A stretch of 57,304 bases of DNA, from assembly GCA_022616435.1 (NCBI GenBank), contig JAKEET010000157.1:1-57304 (forward strand), read 5' to 3'. Each line of letters begins with the position of its first letter. Positions within the stretch are counted from its first letter, which is position 1. Below the pieces are notes generated by a model. It was not told the origin of the DNA. It saw only the letters and a program-made list of their open reading frames with translations, and searched no databases. Shown here in pieces: positions 1 through 8,488 of this stretch. The translations under genes and the position numbers were made by a program. Source of the stretch: Gemmataceae bacterium (lineage in GTDB: Bacteria; Planctomycetota; Planctomycetia; Gemmatales; Gemmataceae).

Positions 1-241
1 AGTCGAAGAACTCGCCGTTGAAGACCGCGACCACGCCGTGATCTTCGCTGGCGATCGGCTGCTTGCCGTCGGCCAGGCCGACGATGCTGAGCCGGCGGTT
101 GGCCAGGCCGAGGTCGCTCGCTTCGAGGTAACCTTCCTCGTCCGGGCCGCGATGGACGATGGCGTCGGCCATGCGCTGCAGCACGCCGGACGGGACGGAA
201 CGTTGGCCGGAGAGATCGACGATGCCGGCGATGCCGCACAT
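1..241 (-). CDS. asnB: Asparagine synthase (glutamine-hydrolysing), N-terminal part
   Basis: The minus strand from an ATG at 241 reads MCGIAGIVDLSGQ, then a run with HRGPDEEGY and NRRLSIVGLADGKQP up to VFNGEFFD at the window edge. A Cys directly after the initiator Met plus the RGPDE and LAxxRLSI motifs are the hallmark of the class-II glutamine amidotransferase domain of AsnB, where Cys2 releases ammonia from glutamine for asparagine synthesis. Only about 80 residues are visible; the synthetase domain lies outside, so a related amidotransferase used in surface-polysaccharide or peptide chemistry cannot be excluded. The gene diverges from the desaturase at 411. Confidence 0.9.
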   Translation of the reverse strand, partial: MCGIAGIVDLSGQRSVPSGVLQRMADAIVHRGPDEEGYLEASDLGLANRRLSIVGLADGKQPIASEDHGVVAVFNGEFFD

Positions 242-410
242 AGATATACCCTGCCGCTTGCGGCTTCACGTTCGCCGCATTGCGCGATCGAACGCCAAGC
301 CGCGAGCGGCGGCTGGTGGATTGGCTGGTCGGATCATTGTACGGGTGGCGTCCGCGCTTGAAAACCCGAGCGGTCGCGTCTACTGTAACGGTTGCCTCCA
401 TTGGATCGCC

Positions 411-1658
411 ATGAATCACGCCGTCCTACCCGACGCGACTGCCGCGCCGTCGCTGAACGATCCGGACCTGCTCCGGCAAGTCAACGTTTTGCGTACGCCG
501 GACGACGTCACGAACTGGTATTACCTCGTCCGCGAATACCTGTTCCTGGCCGTGGTCATCGGCGGCACGATCGCCTGCTGCCAGGGCCTGGTCGCGGCCG
601 GCTGGTCGTGGGCGTGGGCGCTGCCGGTCGTCCTCGCCGCCATCGTCGTGATCGGGGCTTGTCATCATCGGCTGGCGACGCTCGGCCACGAAGCCACCCA
701 TTATTCGCTGTTTCGCAACCGGCTCCTGAACGAGCTGGTTTCCGATTGGTTCTGCATGTTTCCGATCTTCAGCAGCACGCACACGTTCCGCATCCAGCAC
801 CTGGGCCACCATCAGCATTCCAACGACCCGACGCTCGATCCCGACTGGGCGCAATTGCGGCTGAGCGGGCATCGCTTCGAGTTCCCGATGACCGTCCGCC
901 AATTCGTGTGGCACTGCCTGATCAAGCAGATGCTGTGGCCGCCGCACTTGATTCGCTACATCCTGGTGCGGGCCCTGTTCGTCACCGACAACGGCCCGCG
1001 GAGCCCGTATCGCCTGAAGCGCCGCGCCAAGCCGCTCTTGAAGCTGCTGGGCCTCGGTTACCATGGTGCGCTCATCGCGGCGCTGGCGTGGATCGTTTGG
1101 CAGCAACACACCGCGCTACTCGCCTGGCTGCCGCTGGGGATGCTGGCCGCGATGGAAGTCGTCTATGCGACCTTGCCGGCGCGCTGGTTTCCCGAGTTCG
1201 CGATCCGGGGCGACATCCCGCCGCGCGTCACCGCGATGCTGCGGCTCGTGTTCAACACGCTGCTGGCGACGGCCATCGCCGGCCTGACCTTGTGGACCAG
1301 TTGGCCGTTGTGGCTGTACTACCTGGTCCTGTGGGTCGTGCCGCTGGGCACCTCGTTCGCGCTGTTCATGATCCTGCGGCAACTGGTGCAGCACGGCAAC
1401 GCGGACCAGGGCCGGCTCACCAACACGCGCGTCTTCTTCGTCAACCCGCTCATCAGCATGGCCGTGTTCCCGATGGGGATGGAATGGCACCTGCCGCACC
1501 ACCTGTTCCCGATGGTGCCGCACTACAACCTCAAGAAGCTGCATGAGCTGCTGGACGGCGTGCCGGAGTACCACGAGCATGCCACCCTGGTCGAGGGCTA
1601 TTTCTTCCACGATCGTCCGCCGAAGCACCCGACGGTGCTTGAGCTGCTCACGCGTTGA
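411..1658 (+). CDS. Membrane fatty-acid desaturase
   Basis: A 415-aa polytopic membrane protein beginning MNHAVLPDA. Three histidine clusters that would hold the di-iron centre are visible: HEATH at about 93-97, HLGHHQH at about 130-136 and HLPHH at about 360-364, spaced as in the FA_desaturase superfamily. Hydrophobic stretches occur after residue 40, at about 215-245 and about 285-330. The reading frame is open much further upstream (to 159), but the segment before 411 is Arg-rich without family character, so the ATG at 411 is chosen. It probably introduces a double bond into an acyl or carotenoid-like lipid; the substrate cannot be told from sequence. The stop codon starts a short run of heptamer-like sequence before the next gene. 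Confidence 0.85.
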   Translation: MNHAVLPDATAAPSLNDPDLLRQVNVLRTPDDVTNWYYLVREYLFLAVVIGGTIACCQGLVAAGWSWAWALPVVLAAIVVIGACHHRLATLGHEATHYSLFRNRLLNELVSDWFCMFPIFSSTHTFRIQHLGHHQHSNDPTLDPDWAQLRLSGHRFEFPMTVRQFVWHCLIKQMLWPPHLIRYILVRALFVTDNGPRSPYRLKRRAKPLLKLLGLGYHGALIAALAWIVWQQHTALLAWLPLGMLAAMEVVYATLPARWFPEFAIRGDIPPRVTAMLRLVFNTLLATAIAGLTLWTSWPLWLYYLVLWVVPLGTSFALFMILRQLVQHGNADQGRLTNTRVFFVNPLISMAVFPMGMEWHLPHHLFPMVPHYNLKKLHELLDGVPEYHEHATLVEGYFFHDRPPKHPTVLELLTR

Positions 1659-1674
1659 CTACTGACTGCATTTC

Positions 1675-2715
1675 ATGTCCCAACGACTCAGCGTCATCAC
1701 CGGCGCCACCGGCCTCGTCGGCAGCCACATCGCCGAACAACTGCGCGGCGGCGGGGAACGGGTTCGCGCCCTGGTCCGGCGCGGCAGCGACACGGCGTTC
1801 CTGCAGAGCATCGGCGTGGAGCTGACCGAAGGCGACCTCCTCGATCCGGATTCCGTGGCGCGGGCCGTGGAGGGCGCCGACGTCGTCTACCACTGCGCCG
1901 CCCGCGTCAGCAATTGGGGACCGTGGTCGGAGTTCGAGCGCGACACCGCCACGCCCGCCAACAACGTCGTCGCCGCCTGCCGCCGCGCCGGCCAGCCGCG
2001 GCTCGTGCACGTCAGCTCGATCTCCGTCTACGGCCATCCGACGATCCGCCCCGGCGACAGCGTCGCGGAGGACGCACCGCTGGGGCAGAACTACTGGGTG
2101 TGGGATTACTACGCCCGCTCGAAAGTGCTGGCCGAGGAGGTCGCCCGGACCTATGCCCCGCTCACGATCGTGCGGCCAAGCTGGATCTACGGCCCGCGCG
2201 ACCGCATCACCATCCCGCGGCTGGTGCCGGCGCTCCTGGGCCGGCGCGTGCCGATCATCGGGCCGGGCGACAACTTCCTCAACCTCATCTACGCCGGCGA
2301 CGTGGCGGCCGGCGCCATCCTCGCCGCCCATCATGCGGGCGCGGTCGGCCAGGCCTACAACCTGTGCAGCGAAGGCGAAGTCACGCAGCTCGACATGCTC
2401 AACGCCATGTGCGACGCGCTCGGCATTCCGCGCATCACCCGGCGCGTGCCCTTCGGCCTGGCCTTGCGGTTCGCGTTCCTGAAAGAGGCCTTCGCCAAGC
2501 TGCTCCGCCGCCGCGAGCCGCCGACCGTGACGCGCTTCATCGTCTACCTCGTCGGCCGGCGCACGCAGTACAGCATCGACAAGGCGCGGCGCGAGCTGGG
2601 CTGGCGGCCGCACATGAACATCCAGGAAGGCCTGCACCGGTCGCTGACCTGGTTCCACCAGGTCGCGCCGGACGTGCTGCCAAGCTTGACGCTGCCGGTG
2701 CTGGCGACGAAGTAG
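1675..2715 (+). CDS. NAD-dependent epimerase/dehydratase (extended SDR)
   Basis: 346 aa with an N-terminal Rossmann motif GATGLVGSH (about 10-18), a VYHCAARVSNWG segment, and the SDR catalytic pair in DYYARSK (about 144-150). The overall pattern matches the 3-beta-hydroxysteroid dehydrogenase/isomerase-like branch of extended SDRs, so it likely oxidises or epimerises a sugar nucleotide, sterol-like or lipid alcohol with NAD(P). It starts 16 nt after the desaturase stop on the same strand and may be co-transcribed with it. No clear SD is seen. The TAG stop is immediately followed by a 7-bp repeat array. Confidence 0.85.
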   Translation: MSQRLSVITGATGLVGSHIAEQLRGGGERVRALVRRGSDTAFLQSIGVELTEGDLLDPDSVARAVEGADVVYHCAARVSNWGPWSEFERDTATPANNVVAACRRAGQPRLVHVSSISVYGHPTIRPGDSVAEDAPLGQNYWVWDYYARSKVLAEEVARTYAPLTIVRPSWIYGPRDRITIPRLVPALLGRRVPIIGPGDNFLNLIYAGDVAAGAILAAHHAGAVGQAYNLCSEGEVTQLDMLNAMCDALGIPRITRRVPFGLALRFAFLKEAFAKLLRRREPPTVTRFIVYLVGRRTQYSIDKARRELGWRPHMNIQEGLHRSLTWFHQVAPDVLPSLTLPVLATK

Positions 2716-2736
2716 ATTTTCGATTTTCGACTTTGG
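2716..2736. repeat. Heptamer array ATTTTCG x2 plus ACTTTGG
   Basis: Two perfect ATTTTCG units and one degenerate unit follow directly on the TAG stop of the epimerase. The unit is the reverse complement of CGAAAAT, which forms a five-copy array at 2929-2963, so the two arrays can face each other as arms of a large stem. The 316-nt gap 2716-3031 holds this array, two hairpins and the second array; no gene is supported in it. Confidence 0.8.
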
Positions 2737-2790
2737 AGTGCGGCGCTCTTCCGCCGCTTTGGTTTTTGATATGGCCGTGCGCGATTCTGC

Positions 2791-2856
2791 TGCATCAACC
2801 CGAAGCGTGAGCGAGGGATTTCGCCGGCTCCCTCGCTCACGCTTCGGGTTGGTGCA
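2791..2856. repeat. Long palindrome of the TRSVSEG type
   Basis: A perfect 22-bp inverted repeat (AACCCGAAGCGTGAGCG... at 2797-2818 against 2829-2850) with a 10-nt centre; pairing extends to 28 bp with one mismatch. Either strand encodes TRSVSEG in one frame, a string that I associate with dispersed repeats in Gemmata-type genomes. No T-tract follows, so it is not a canonical terminator. Confidence 0.8.
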
Positions 2857-2880
2857 CCGGAATCACAACCCGGCGCTGGC

Positions 2881-2908
2881 CCATGCCCACGCAAAGCCGT
2901 GGGCATGG
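2881..2908. repeat. Perfect 11-bp hairpin CCATGCCCACG
   Basis: CCATGCCCACG, a 6-nt loop CAAAGC, then CGTGGGCATGG. It sits between the TRSVSEG palindrome and the CGAAAAT array and looks like another dispersed palindromic unit rather than a terminator, because there is no T-run. Confidence 0.75.
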
Positions 2909-2928
2909 CACCCGAACGAACTTGGCGA

Positions 2929-2963
2929 CGAAAATCGAAAATCGAAAATCAAAAATCGAAAAT
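2929..2963. repeat. Heptamer array CGAAAAT x5
   Basis: Units: CGAAAAT three times, CAAAAAT, CGAAAAT. It is AT-rich in a roughly 67% GC setting and complementary to the ATTTTCG array at 2716. It lies about 65 nt upstream of the start of the STAND protein. Confidence 0.85.
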
Positions 2964-3031
2964 TGACTCCCCCCGCCATATAGTCGTCTCTGGGATTCCC
3001 CGGCAACTCGTGACCTTCGGAGGTGGCGGCG

Positions 3032-6000
3032 GTGGCTCGCGTGGTTTGTCAGGTCATTCACCGGCCCGAGCGGGTTTCGGTCCTCTGGTCGGAAGGCGCC
3101 GCCAGTTTCGAACCCTATCATCTCGAAGGCCCCGCGCTGGCGCGCTTCAACGACGTCGCCCGGCAGGCGCGCGAAAGCCTGGCGGGCGCCGTCGCGTCCC
3201 CTTCGCCGCAAGCGGCCGCCGCGCTGGCGACGCTCGGCGAACAACTGTACCGGCTGCTGTTTCAACTCGACGGCCCGCCTTCGCCCGCCGCTGGGGCCGT
3301 GCATGACTGGTGGCAGGAGCTGCGCCGCCGCGATGCGGTTCAATCCTTCGAGATCGCCAGCGATGTTCCCGGGCGGGTCCCGTGGAACGCCGTCTACGAT
3401 CAGCCGGTGGAAGCCGGCGCGTTCGGCGCGGGACCGGGGTCACCGGCCTGGCAGCGCTTCTGGGGCTTCCAGTTCGCGCTCGGCGTCGGCCGTCGCGTCA
3501 ACCCGTTGCGGGCGTTTCCATACCTCGACCAGCCGGCGCTCCTGGTCGCGCTCGACACGGTGCTCGAGACCCGGCTTGCCGGCGAACAGCGGCAGCAGCT
3601 CGAGCAGCTCGTTGCGGAGCGCGGCGGCGAATTGGTACGGTCCCTCGATGAGTTGCTCCAGCGCCTTCGTCAATCGGCCCCGGACGTGCTCGCCGTCATC
3701 AGCCGCATTGACCGCGGCGACATCGTCCTGGGCGATCGCGCCGGGTCGCTGCGCGAGCTGCGGCAGGCGCTGGCGGACGCCGAGGCCGGGAACCCGCAGC
3801 CGGTCGTCCTGTTGCTGGGAAGTCCCAAAGACTTCCGAAGCCCTGAAGACTTCGGAACTCTGACCGGCAGTTGGGAATGTTTCCTGGCATCGGCGACGAG
3901 CGAGCTGTCGAGCGTGGTGGCGCCGGAAGTGCCGGGCCCGGCGGCGAGCAACGTCGCGGCCGGACTCGCGTGGCTGGCCAAATTTCTGTCGGCCGAGGCG
4001 GATGCCGGCGCGGCGCTGCAACAAGCGCGACAAGCCGGCGGACTCGCCGGGCTCGCGTACAGTGCCTTCTGTCCGCCCCATGTCCGGGTGCTGGCGGAGG
4101 GCAAAGAGCCCGATGCGGATCTGCCCGGTCCCACCCTGTACGATCTGCCGTCCCGGCCCTATCGCGGGCTGGCCCCGTTCGACCGCGAGGATCGCGCCCT
4201 GTTTCTCGGCCGCGAAGACGACACGATCCGCTTCGCCCGGCTGCTCGACGAGTCGTGGACGCGTGGGATGTTTCTGCACGGCGCCGCAGGGGCCGGCAAG
4301 GCGTCGTTCCTGCGCGCCGGCGTCGTGCCGTACCTCGAAGACGAGGCCCTGGGCTACTTCATCCTGCGCGACCGCAGCGACACGGCCCAGACTCAGGCGG
4401 AGCGCGATCGTCCGACGCTGTCGATCCGCGCCGGCGGCGACCTCGCGGGACAGCTTGCCGCGGCGCTGGGTGCGTTCTGCGCACAGCCTTTCACCTATGC
4501 CACGCCGGCAGAGGGTTCGGTCACTGTCGATCTGCCGGGCATCTTGAGCCAATACGCCCGCGGCACTGTGCCCGCGCCGAGCGACGCGATCCAGGCGACA
4601 GCGCCCGCCGGCTCCGGCAGTGGCTCGACCCAGAGTGCCTCGACCGCGGTCGCCGTCGATCCGCCCGGCGTCGCCGCGCCGCCGCAGGCTGCCGGCCAGC
4701 AGTCCCCGGTCTTGCAGCTCTACGAAGCAATCTGCGACGATCCAGCCGTGCTCGGCCGTTTGCTTGACGACATCGCCGCGCGGCTGCCGTTCGAGCTGGT
4801 GATCGTCATCGAGCAGGGCGAGGACCTGGTCACGCAAGCGACGGGCGCGTCGGCAAGCCAGCGGCGGCAGGCGTCGTTCCGGGCGCTCGCGGGGCTGGCC
4901 GCGACGCCGGCGCGCTGCAAGGCGATTCTCTCGTTGCGCACCGAGTTCTTCGGCCAGCTTGGCGAGGCGCTGGCCCTGGGCAAGGACCGGGGGGCGTGGC
5001 GCGATTTCTTGCTCGCGCCCTTGAGCGCGAAAGCGCTCACCGACGCCATCTTGCTGCCCACCGCCGTGGAGCCGCCGCCGTACGCGAAGGTCGCGCCCCA
5101 TCAGCACTATCGCCTGTCGTTCGAGTCCGGCGTGGTCAGCACGATCGTCGCCCATGCCGTGGGACTGGCCCCGGAATGCCAGTGCAGCGCCGCCGCGATA
5201 GCCCAGGCCGCCTGCGCCTATCTCGCCACCAGCGCTCGCGAGCGCAACGAGCCGCTCATCAAGATGGACCACCTGCGGCCGCTGCGCGTCGACCGCCGCG
5301 GCCGCATCGAGCTGACGCTCGATCGTTACGTTGAACAACAACTGCGGGACCTGCCCGTGTCGCGGGCCGGGCAGAAGTCGCTGCGTTTCTTGATGACCAG
5401 GATGCATCGGCGTCAGCCGGACGGCTCGGTAGTCCGGCCGTTGCATCCGGCCCGCGATCTGGCCCAGCACTGGCGCGCCGCGGAGCCGGTGCAGCAGGCG
5501 GTCAGCGCCGCCGCGAAGGCCGACATGCCGCTGCTCGACGTGCAGCAGCAGCTCGTCGACGGCCGGGAAGGGCTGTATGTGGGGCTCGCGCACGATGCCC
5601 TGGCGGCGTGGGCGGTGCGGCACACCGCCGACGTCGAGCGCAACCGGTTTGCCCGCGCGAAGGTCATCGACGTGCTGTACATTCTCGTGCCGCTGATCGC
5701 CCTGGCCGCGGCCCTGTCGTATTTCCTGACGCGGCAATACTTCTCCGGGGCGGCCGGCGCCGCGGAAGATCCGGAGAAGCTGGCGGAGCGTTTCAAGGCT
5801 TTGGTCGAGCAGTACAAGACGGAAAGCCTCGGCGCCGTGGTCCCCTTGTACGATGGCGCACTGGCCCAGGCCGAGCAGGCGTTGCAGACCGGCAACCTGC
5901 TGCGAGCCCGGCAACATCTCCTCGCCCTGCAGCCGGGCAGCGACAAGCCGTTCAAGGACCGGCGCGACGATCGCCGCGGCTTCGACTGGTATTACTTGTG

Positions 6001-7882
6001 GCGGCGGGCCAACCCGGAGCGGCACACTCTGCTCGGCCATCGCGGCCTGGTGAACGCCGTGGCCGCCTCGCGGGACAGCGCGCTCCTGGCGACCGCCGGC
6101 GCCGACGGCACGGTGCGGCTGTGGAACTTGAAACGCAACGGCGAAGTGGCGGCGATCTTGTCGGGCCACAAGGGAGCCGTGCTGGCGGTGGCGTTCGCGC
6201 CCGACGGCAAGACGCTGGCCAGCGCCGGCGCCGACACGACGGTGAGGCTCTGGGACGTGAAGATCGGCATCGAGGAGCCGGCCAAGATCGACGCGCCCAG
6301 CAAGATTCTCGCGGGGCACGGCGGCACCGTTCACGCGCTGACGTATGGCGCCGACGCCAGCACGCTGATTTCCGGCGGCGCCGACAAGGCGGTGATCGTG
6401 TGGGACGTGGCCGCGGGCAAGGCCAGAGCCACGTTGAAGGAGCACGGCGAACCGATTGAGGCGGTGGCGTTTGCACCCGGCGGCAAGAGCTTCGTCAGCG
6501 CCGCGAAGGACGGCGTGCTGGTCTGGGATGCCGGCGGCAAGAAAACCCAAACACTGAAGGTGCCGGGCGCCGTCGTTGGGCTGGCGATCACCGGCGACGG
6601 CGTGCTCGCCACGGCCGGCAATGAGCTTCAAGCGGGCAACGAGGTCGGCGCTGTGCGGGTGTGGGACTTGAAAGCCGGCAAGGAGCTCGGTTCGCCGATC
6701 CACGTCGCCGGCGGACTGTTCGGCGTCGCCTTCCAGCCGAATTCGAAATCGGTGCTGGTCACTGCCGGCAAGGACCACGCGCTGCGTGCATATGACTACA
6801 AGACAGGCAAGGAGTTGCAGGTCTGGCGCGGCCACTTCGGCTGGGTCCGCGCCGTGGCGGTGACCCCCGACGGCGCCGCCGTGGCCGCTTCGAGTTACGA
6901 CAACACGGTCAAGGTCTGGGACTGGAACCCGCCCGTCGAGTCGCTGCGCCACGGCGCCGGCGTGCAGGCGCTGGCCTTCTCGCGCGACGACGAGCTGCTC
7001 GCCTCCGGCGGCAAGGACGGCGTCGTCAAGTTGTGGCGAATGAGCACGGGCGCACTGCTCGGTGAAATCAAGGGCCATCCCGGCGCGATCACCGGACTGG
7101 CGTTCTTGCCGGACAACAAGGATCGCAAGCTCGTCGTCGGCTCGTGGAGCGACGACGGCGCCGGCGGACTGAAGTTGTGGTCGCTGACCGTGGCCGAGGA
7201 CAAGGTGAATGCCAGGGATGCGCCGGCGTTCAAGGACGCGGCCAAGCGTGTGCAGTGTCTGGCGCTGGGCCAGAACGGGATGCTGGCCACGGGGCATGCC
7301 GACGGAACCGCGATCCTGTGGGATGCCGCCGCCGGTGCGAAGAAGCACACGCTCGAGGTGGACCTGCCGGTCCACAGCCTGGCGTTGTCGCCCAGCGGCG
7401 GCCGCCTGGCGACCGGCGATCGCGCCGGCAAGGTGCGGCTGTGGGAGACGGCCGGCGGCACGCTCTTGGCCCGCGGCAACATCAAGGAAGTCGGCGCCCA
7501 CACGGCCGCGGTTCAAGCGATTCTGTTCCTGCACGAAGACTTCGAGTTCGTGTCGGCGGGCGCGGATCACATGGTCAAGCACTGGAGCTGGAAGCCGGAT
7601 GAGGATCCGGTGGGCGGCCTGGTGTCCCGAGCCCATCACCAGCCGGTGCACTGCCTGGCGGCGATCCCCGGCGGCTCGTTCGCCAGCGGCGCCTCGGACC
7701 GCGCCGTGAAACTCTGGGACATCCGCGACGCCGGCGGCGGCGAGGAGCGGCTGACCCTCGCCGGCCATGCCGGCGCGGTGCAAGCGCTGGCGGCGACGGC
7801 CAAAGGGCAACTGCTCGCCTCCGGCGGCGGCGACGGCGTGATCCGGTTGTGGCGCGCCAGCCCGCCGATGACTGGGCGCTGA
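3032..7882 (+). CDS. CHAT-like / nSTAND NTPase / WD40 conflict-type protein
   Basis: 1,616 aa. The GTG at 3032 is preferred over the in-frame GTG at 3023 because GGAGG at 3019-3023 then lies 8 nt upstream. Residues 1-360 resemble a CHAT protease module (GEQLYRLLF, VPWNAVYD, and a C-terminal half with ALQQARQAGG), but the expected His and Cys positions read VISRIDRG (about 218) and LLLGSPKDF (about 260), so peptidase activity looks lost. About 375-870 is an nSTAND-like domain: PYRGLAPFDREDRALFLGRE, a P-loop GAAGAGKAS (about 416) with Ala in place of the usual Ser/Thr, and IVIEQGEDL where Walker B is expected. A single membrane segment (VLYILVPLIALAAAL) lies at about 878-900. Residues 1,000-1,616 form some 14 WD40 repeats, enough for two propellers. 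In STAND proteins the repeats sense a ligand and the N-terminal effector acts; here the effector may only be a scaffold. Transduction or defence are inferences. Confidence 0.8.
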   Translation: MARVVCQVIHRPERVSVLWSEGAASFEPYHLEGPALARFNDVARQARESLAGAVASPSPQAAAALATLGEQLYRLLFQLDGPPSPAAGAVHDWWQELRRRDAVQSFEIASDVPGRVPWNAVYDQPVEAGAFGAGPGSPAWQRFWGFQFALGVGRRVNPLRAFPYLDQPALLVALDTVLETRLAGEQRQQLEQLVAERGGELVRSLDELLQRLRQSAPDVLAVISRIDRGDIVLGDRAGSLRELRQALADAEAGNPQPVVLLLGSPKDFRSPEDFGTLTGSWECFLASATSELSSVVAPEVPGPAASNVAAGLAWLAKFLSAEADAGAALQQARQAGGLAGLAYSAFCPPHVRVLAEGKEPDADLPGPTLYDLPSRPYRGLAPFDREDRALFLGREDDTIRFARLLDESWTRGMFLHGAAGAGKASFLRAGVVPYLEDEALGYFILRDRSDTAQTQAERDRPTLSIRAGGDLAGQLAAALGAFCAQPFTYATPAEGSVTVDLPGILSQYARGTVPAPSDAIQATAPAGSGSGSTQSASTAVAVDPPGVAAPPQAAGQQSPVLQLYEAICDDPAVLGRLLDDIAARLPFELVIVIEQGEDLVTQATGASASQRRQASFRALAGLAATPARCKAILSLRTEFFGQLGEALALGKDRGAWRDFLLAPLSAKALTDAILLPTAVEPPPYAKVAPHQHYRLSFESGVVSTIVAHAVGLAPECQCSAAAIAQAACAYLATSARERNEPLIKMDHLRPLRVDRRGRIELTLDRYVEQQLRDLPVSRAGQKSLRFLMTRMHRRQPDGSVVRPLHPARDLAQHWRAAEPVQQAVSAAAKADMPLLDVQQQLVDGREGLYVGLAHDALAAWAVRHTADVERNRFARAKVIDVLYILVPLIALAAALSYFLTRQYFSGAAGAAEDPEKLAERFKALVEQYKTESLGAVVPLYDGALAQAEQALQTGNLLRARQHLLALQPGSDKPFKDRRDDRRGFDWYYLWRRANPERHTLLGHRGLVNAVAASRDSALLATAGADGTVRLWNLKRNGEVAAILSGHKGAVLAVAFAPDGKTLASAGADTTVRLWDVKIGIEEPAKIDAPSKILAGHGGTVHALTYGADASTLISGGADKAVIVWDVAAGKARATLKEHGEPIEAVAFAPGGKSFVSAAKDGVLVWDAGGKKTQTLKVPGAVVGLAITGDGVLATAGNELQAGNEVGAVRVWDLKAGKELGSPIHVAGGLFGVAFQPNSKSVLVTAGKDHALRAYDYKTGKELQVWRGHFGWVRAVAVTPDGAAVAASSYDNTVKVWDWNPPVESLRHGAGVQALAFSRDDELLASGGKDGVVKLWRMSTGALLGEIKGHPGAITGLAFLPDNKDRKLVVGSWSDDGAGGLKLWSLTVAEDKVNARDAPAFKDAAKRVQCLALGQNGMLATGHADGTAILWDAAAGAKKHTLEVDLPVHSLALSPSGGRLATGDRAGKVRLWETAGGTLLARGNIKEVGAHTAAVQAILFLHEDFEFVSAGADHMVKHWSWKPDEDPVGGLVSRAHHQPVHCLAAIPGGSFASGASDRAVKLWDIRDAGGGEERLTLAGHAGAVQALAATAKGQLLASGGGDGVIRLWRASPPMTGR

Positions 7883-7948
7883 CGTCGGCTTTCGACAACG
7901 CGCGGCAGCTGTTATGCTGTCGGCAGGTTTTGCGGGGAGGATACCGCG

Positions 7949-8485
7949 ATGAAACGAAAACGCTGGCGTTGCTACGGTCTGATCGCGGCTGGGCTTGCCG
8001 TTGCGACCGCCGCGTTTTGGGTTGTGAGCCGACCCTATCCACGACTGAGCAAAGCGGTTGTCGCCAAGCTGTACGACATGCGATACACCGGTTTGACTCT
8101 GGCTCAAGTCGAAGAGATGGTGAAAGCTCCACCAGGCGACTATTCAAGCGGACATCGCAATTGGGACAAATTGACGACCGTCGGATGCTCGCGTGCTGCT
8201 CTTAATCTTGAAGGTCCAAGCCATTGTGCGGAGCCGTGGATCGTTCCGACACGTTCGCCTGACGACATGGCGAGGCTGCAAGCCAAAATAGACACACGGT
8301 TCGAACTCAGGGTCTCTCCAGACGTCCAAGGCATCATGCAAGATCGGACGCTGTATGGATGGTGGGCGCGCAATCGCGCGCTGATCGTCGAGGTAGATGA
8401 GAATTCCATCGTCCAAGCGATTGCCTATGCGTGCTCCGAGAGCCGGCCTCAGGGTTTGATTCAGTGGCTGGAAGGGAAGGAATAG
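7949..8485 (+). CDS. Small membrane-anchored protein, BamE/SmpA-like pattern
   Basis: 178 aa: a basic N-terminus, one hydrophobic segment (about 11-28, LIAAGLAVATAAFWVV), then an extracytoplasmic domain containing YTGLTLAQVEEMVKAPPGDY. The G-[ML]-T-x-x-x-V-E-x-[ML]-[LV]-x-x-P-P-G-[DN]-Y pattern is one I recall in a family of planctomycete hypothetical proteins and recalls the SmpA/BamE helix-turn. Function unknown. SD-like GGGGAGG lies upstream (GCGGGGAGGATACCGCG). Base composition is visibly less GC-rich than its neighbours. It ends 3 nt before the next gene and is probably co-transcribed with it. Confidence 0.65.
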   Translation: MKRKRWRCYGLIAAGLAVATAAFWVVSRPYPRLSKAVVAKLYDMRYTGLTLAQVEEMVKAPPGDYSSGHRNWDKLTTVGCSRAALNLEGPSHCAEPWIVPTRSPDDMARLQAKIDTRFELRVSPDVQGIMQDRTLYGWWARNRALIVEVDENSIVQAIAYACSESRPQGLIQWLEGKE

Positions 8486-8488
8486 TCT

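Noticed and set aside
159..410. N-terminal extension of the desaturase frame
   Set aside because: Arg-rich, overlaps the start of the divergent asparagine synthase gene and has no desaturase character.
3440..8107. A 1,555-codon open frame antisense to the STAND protein
   Set aside because: It follows from high GC at third positions; the translation is Arg/Gln/Gly/His-rich without motifs, while the plus strand has clear domains.
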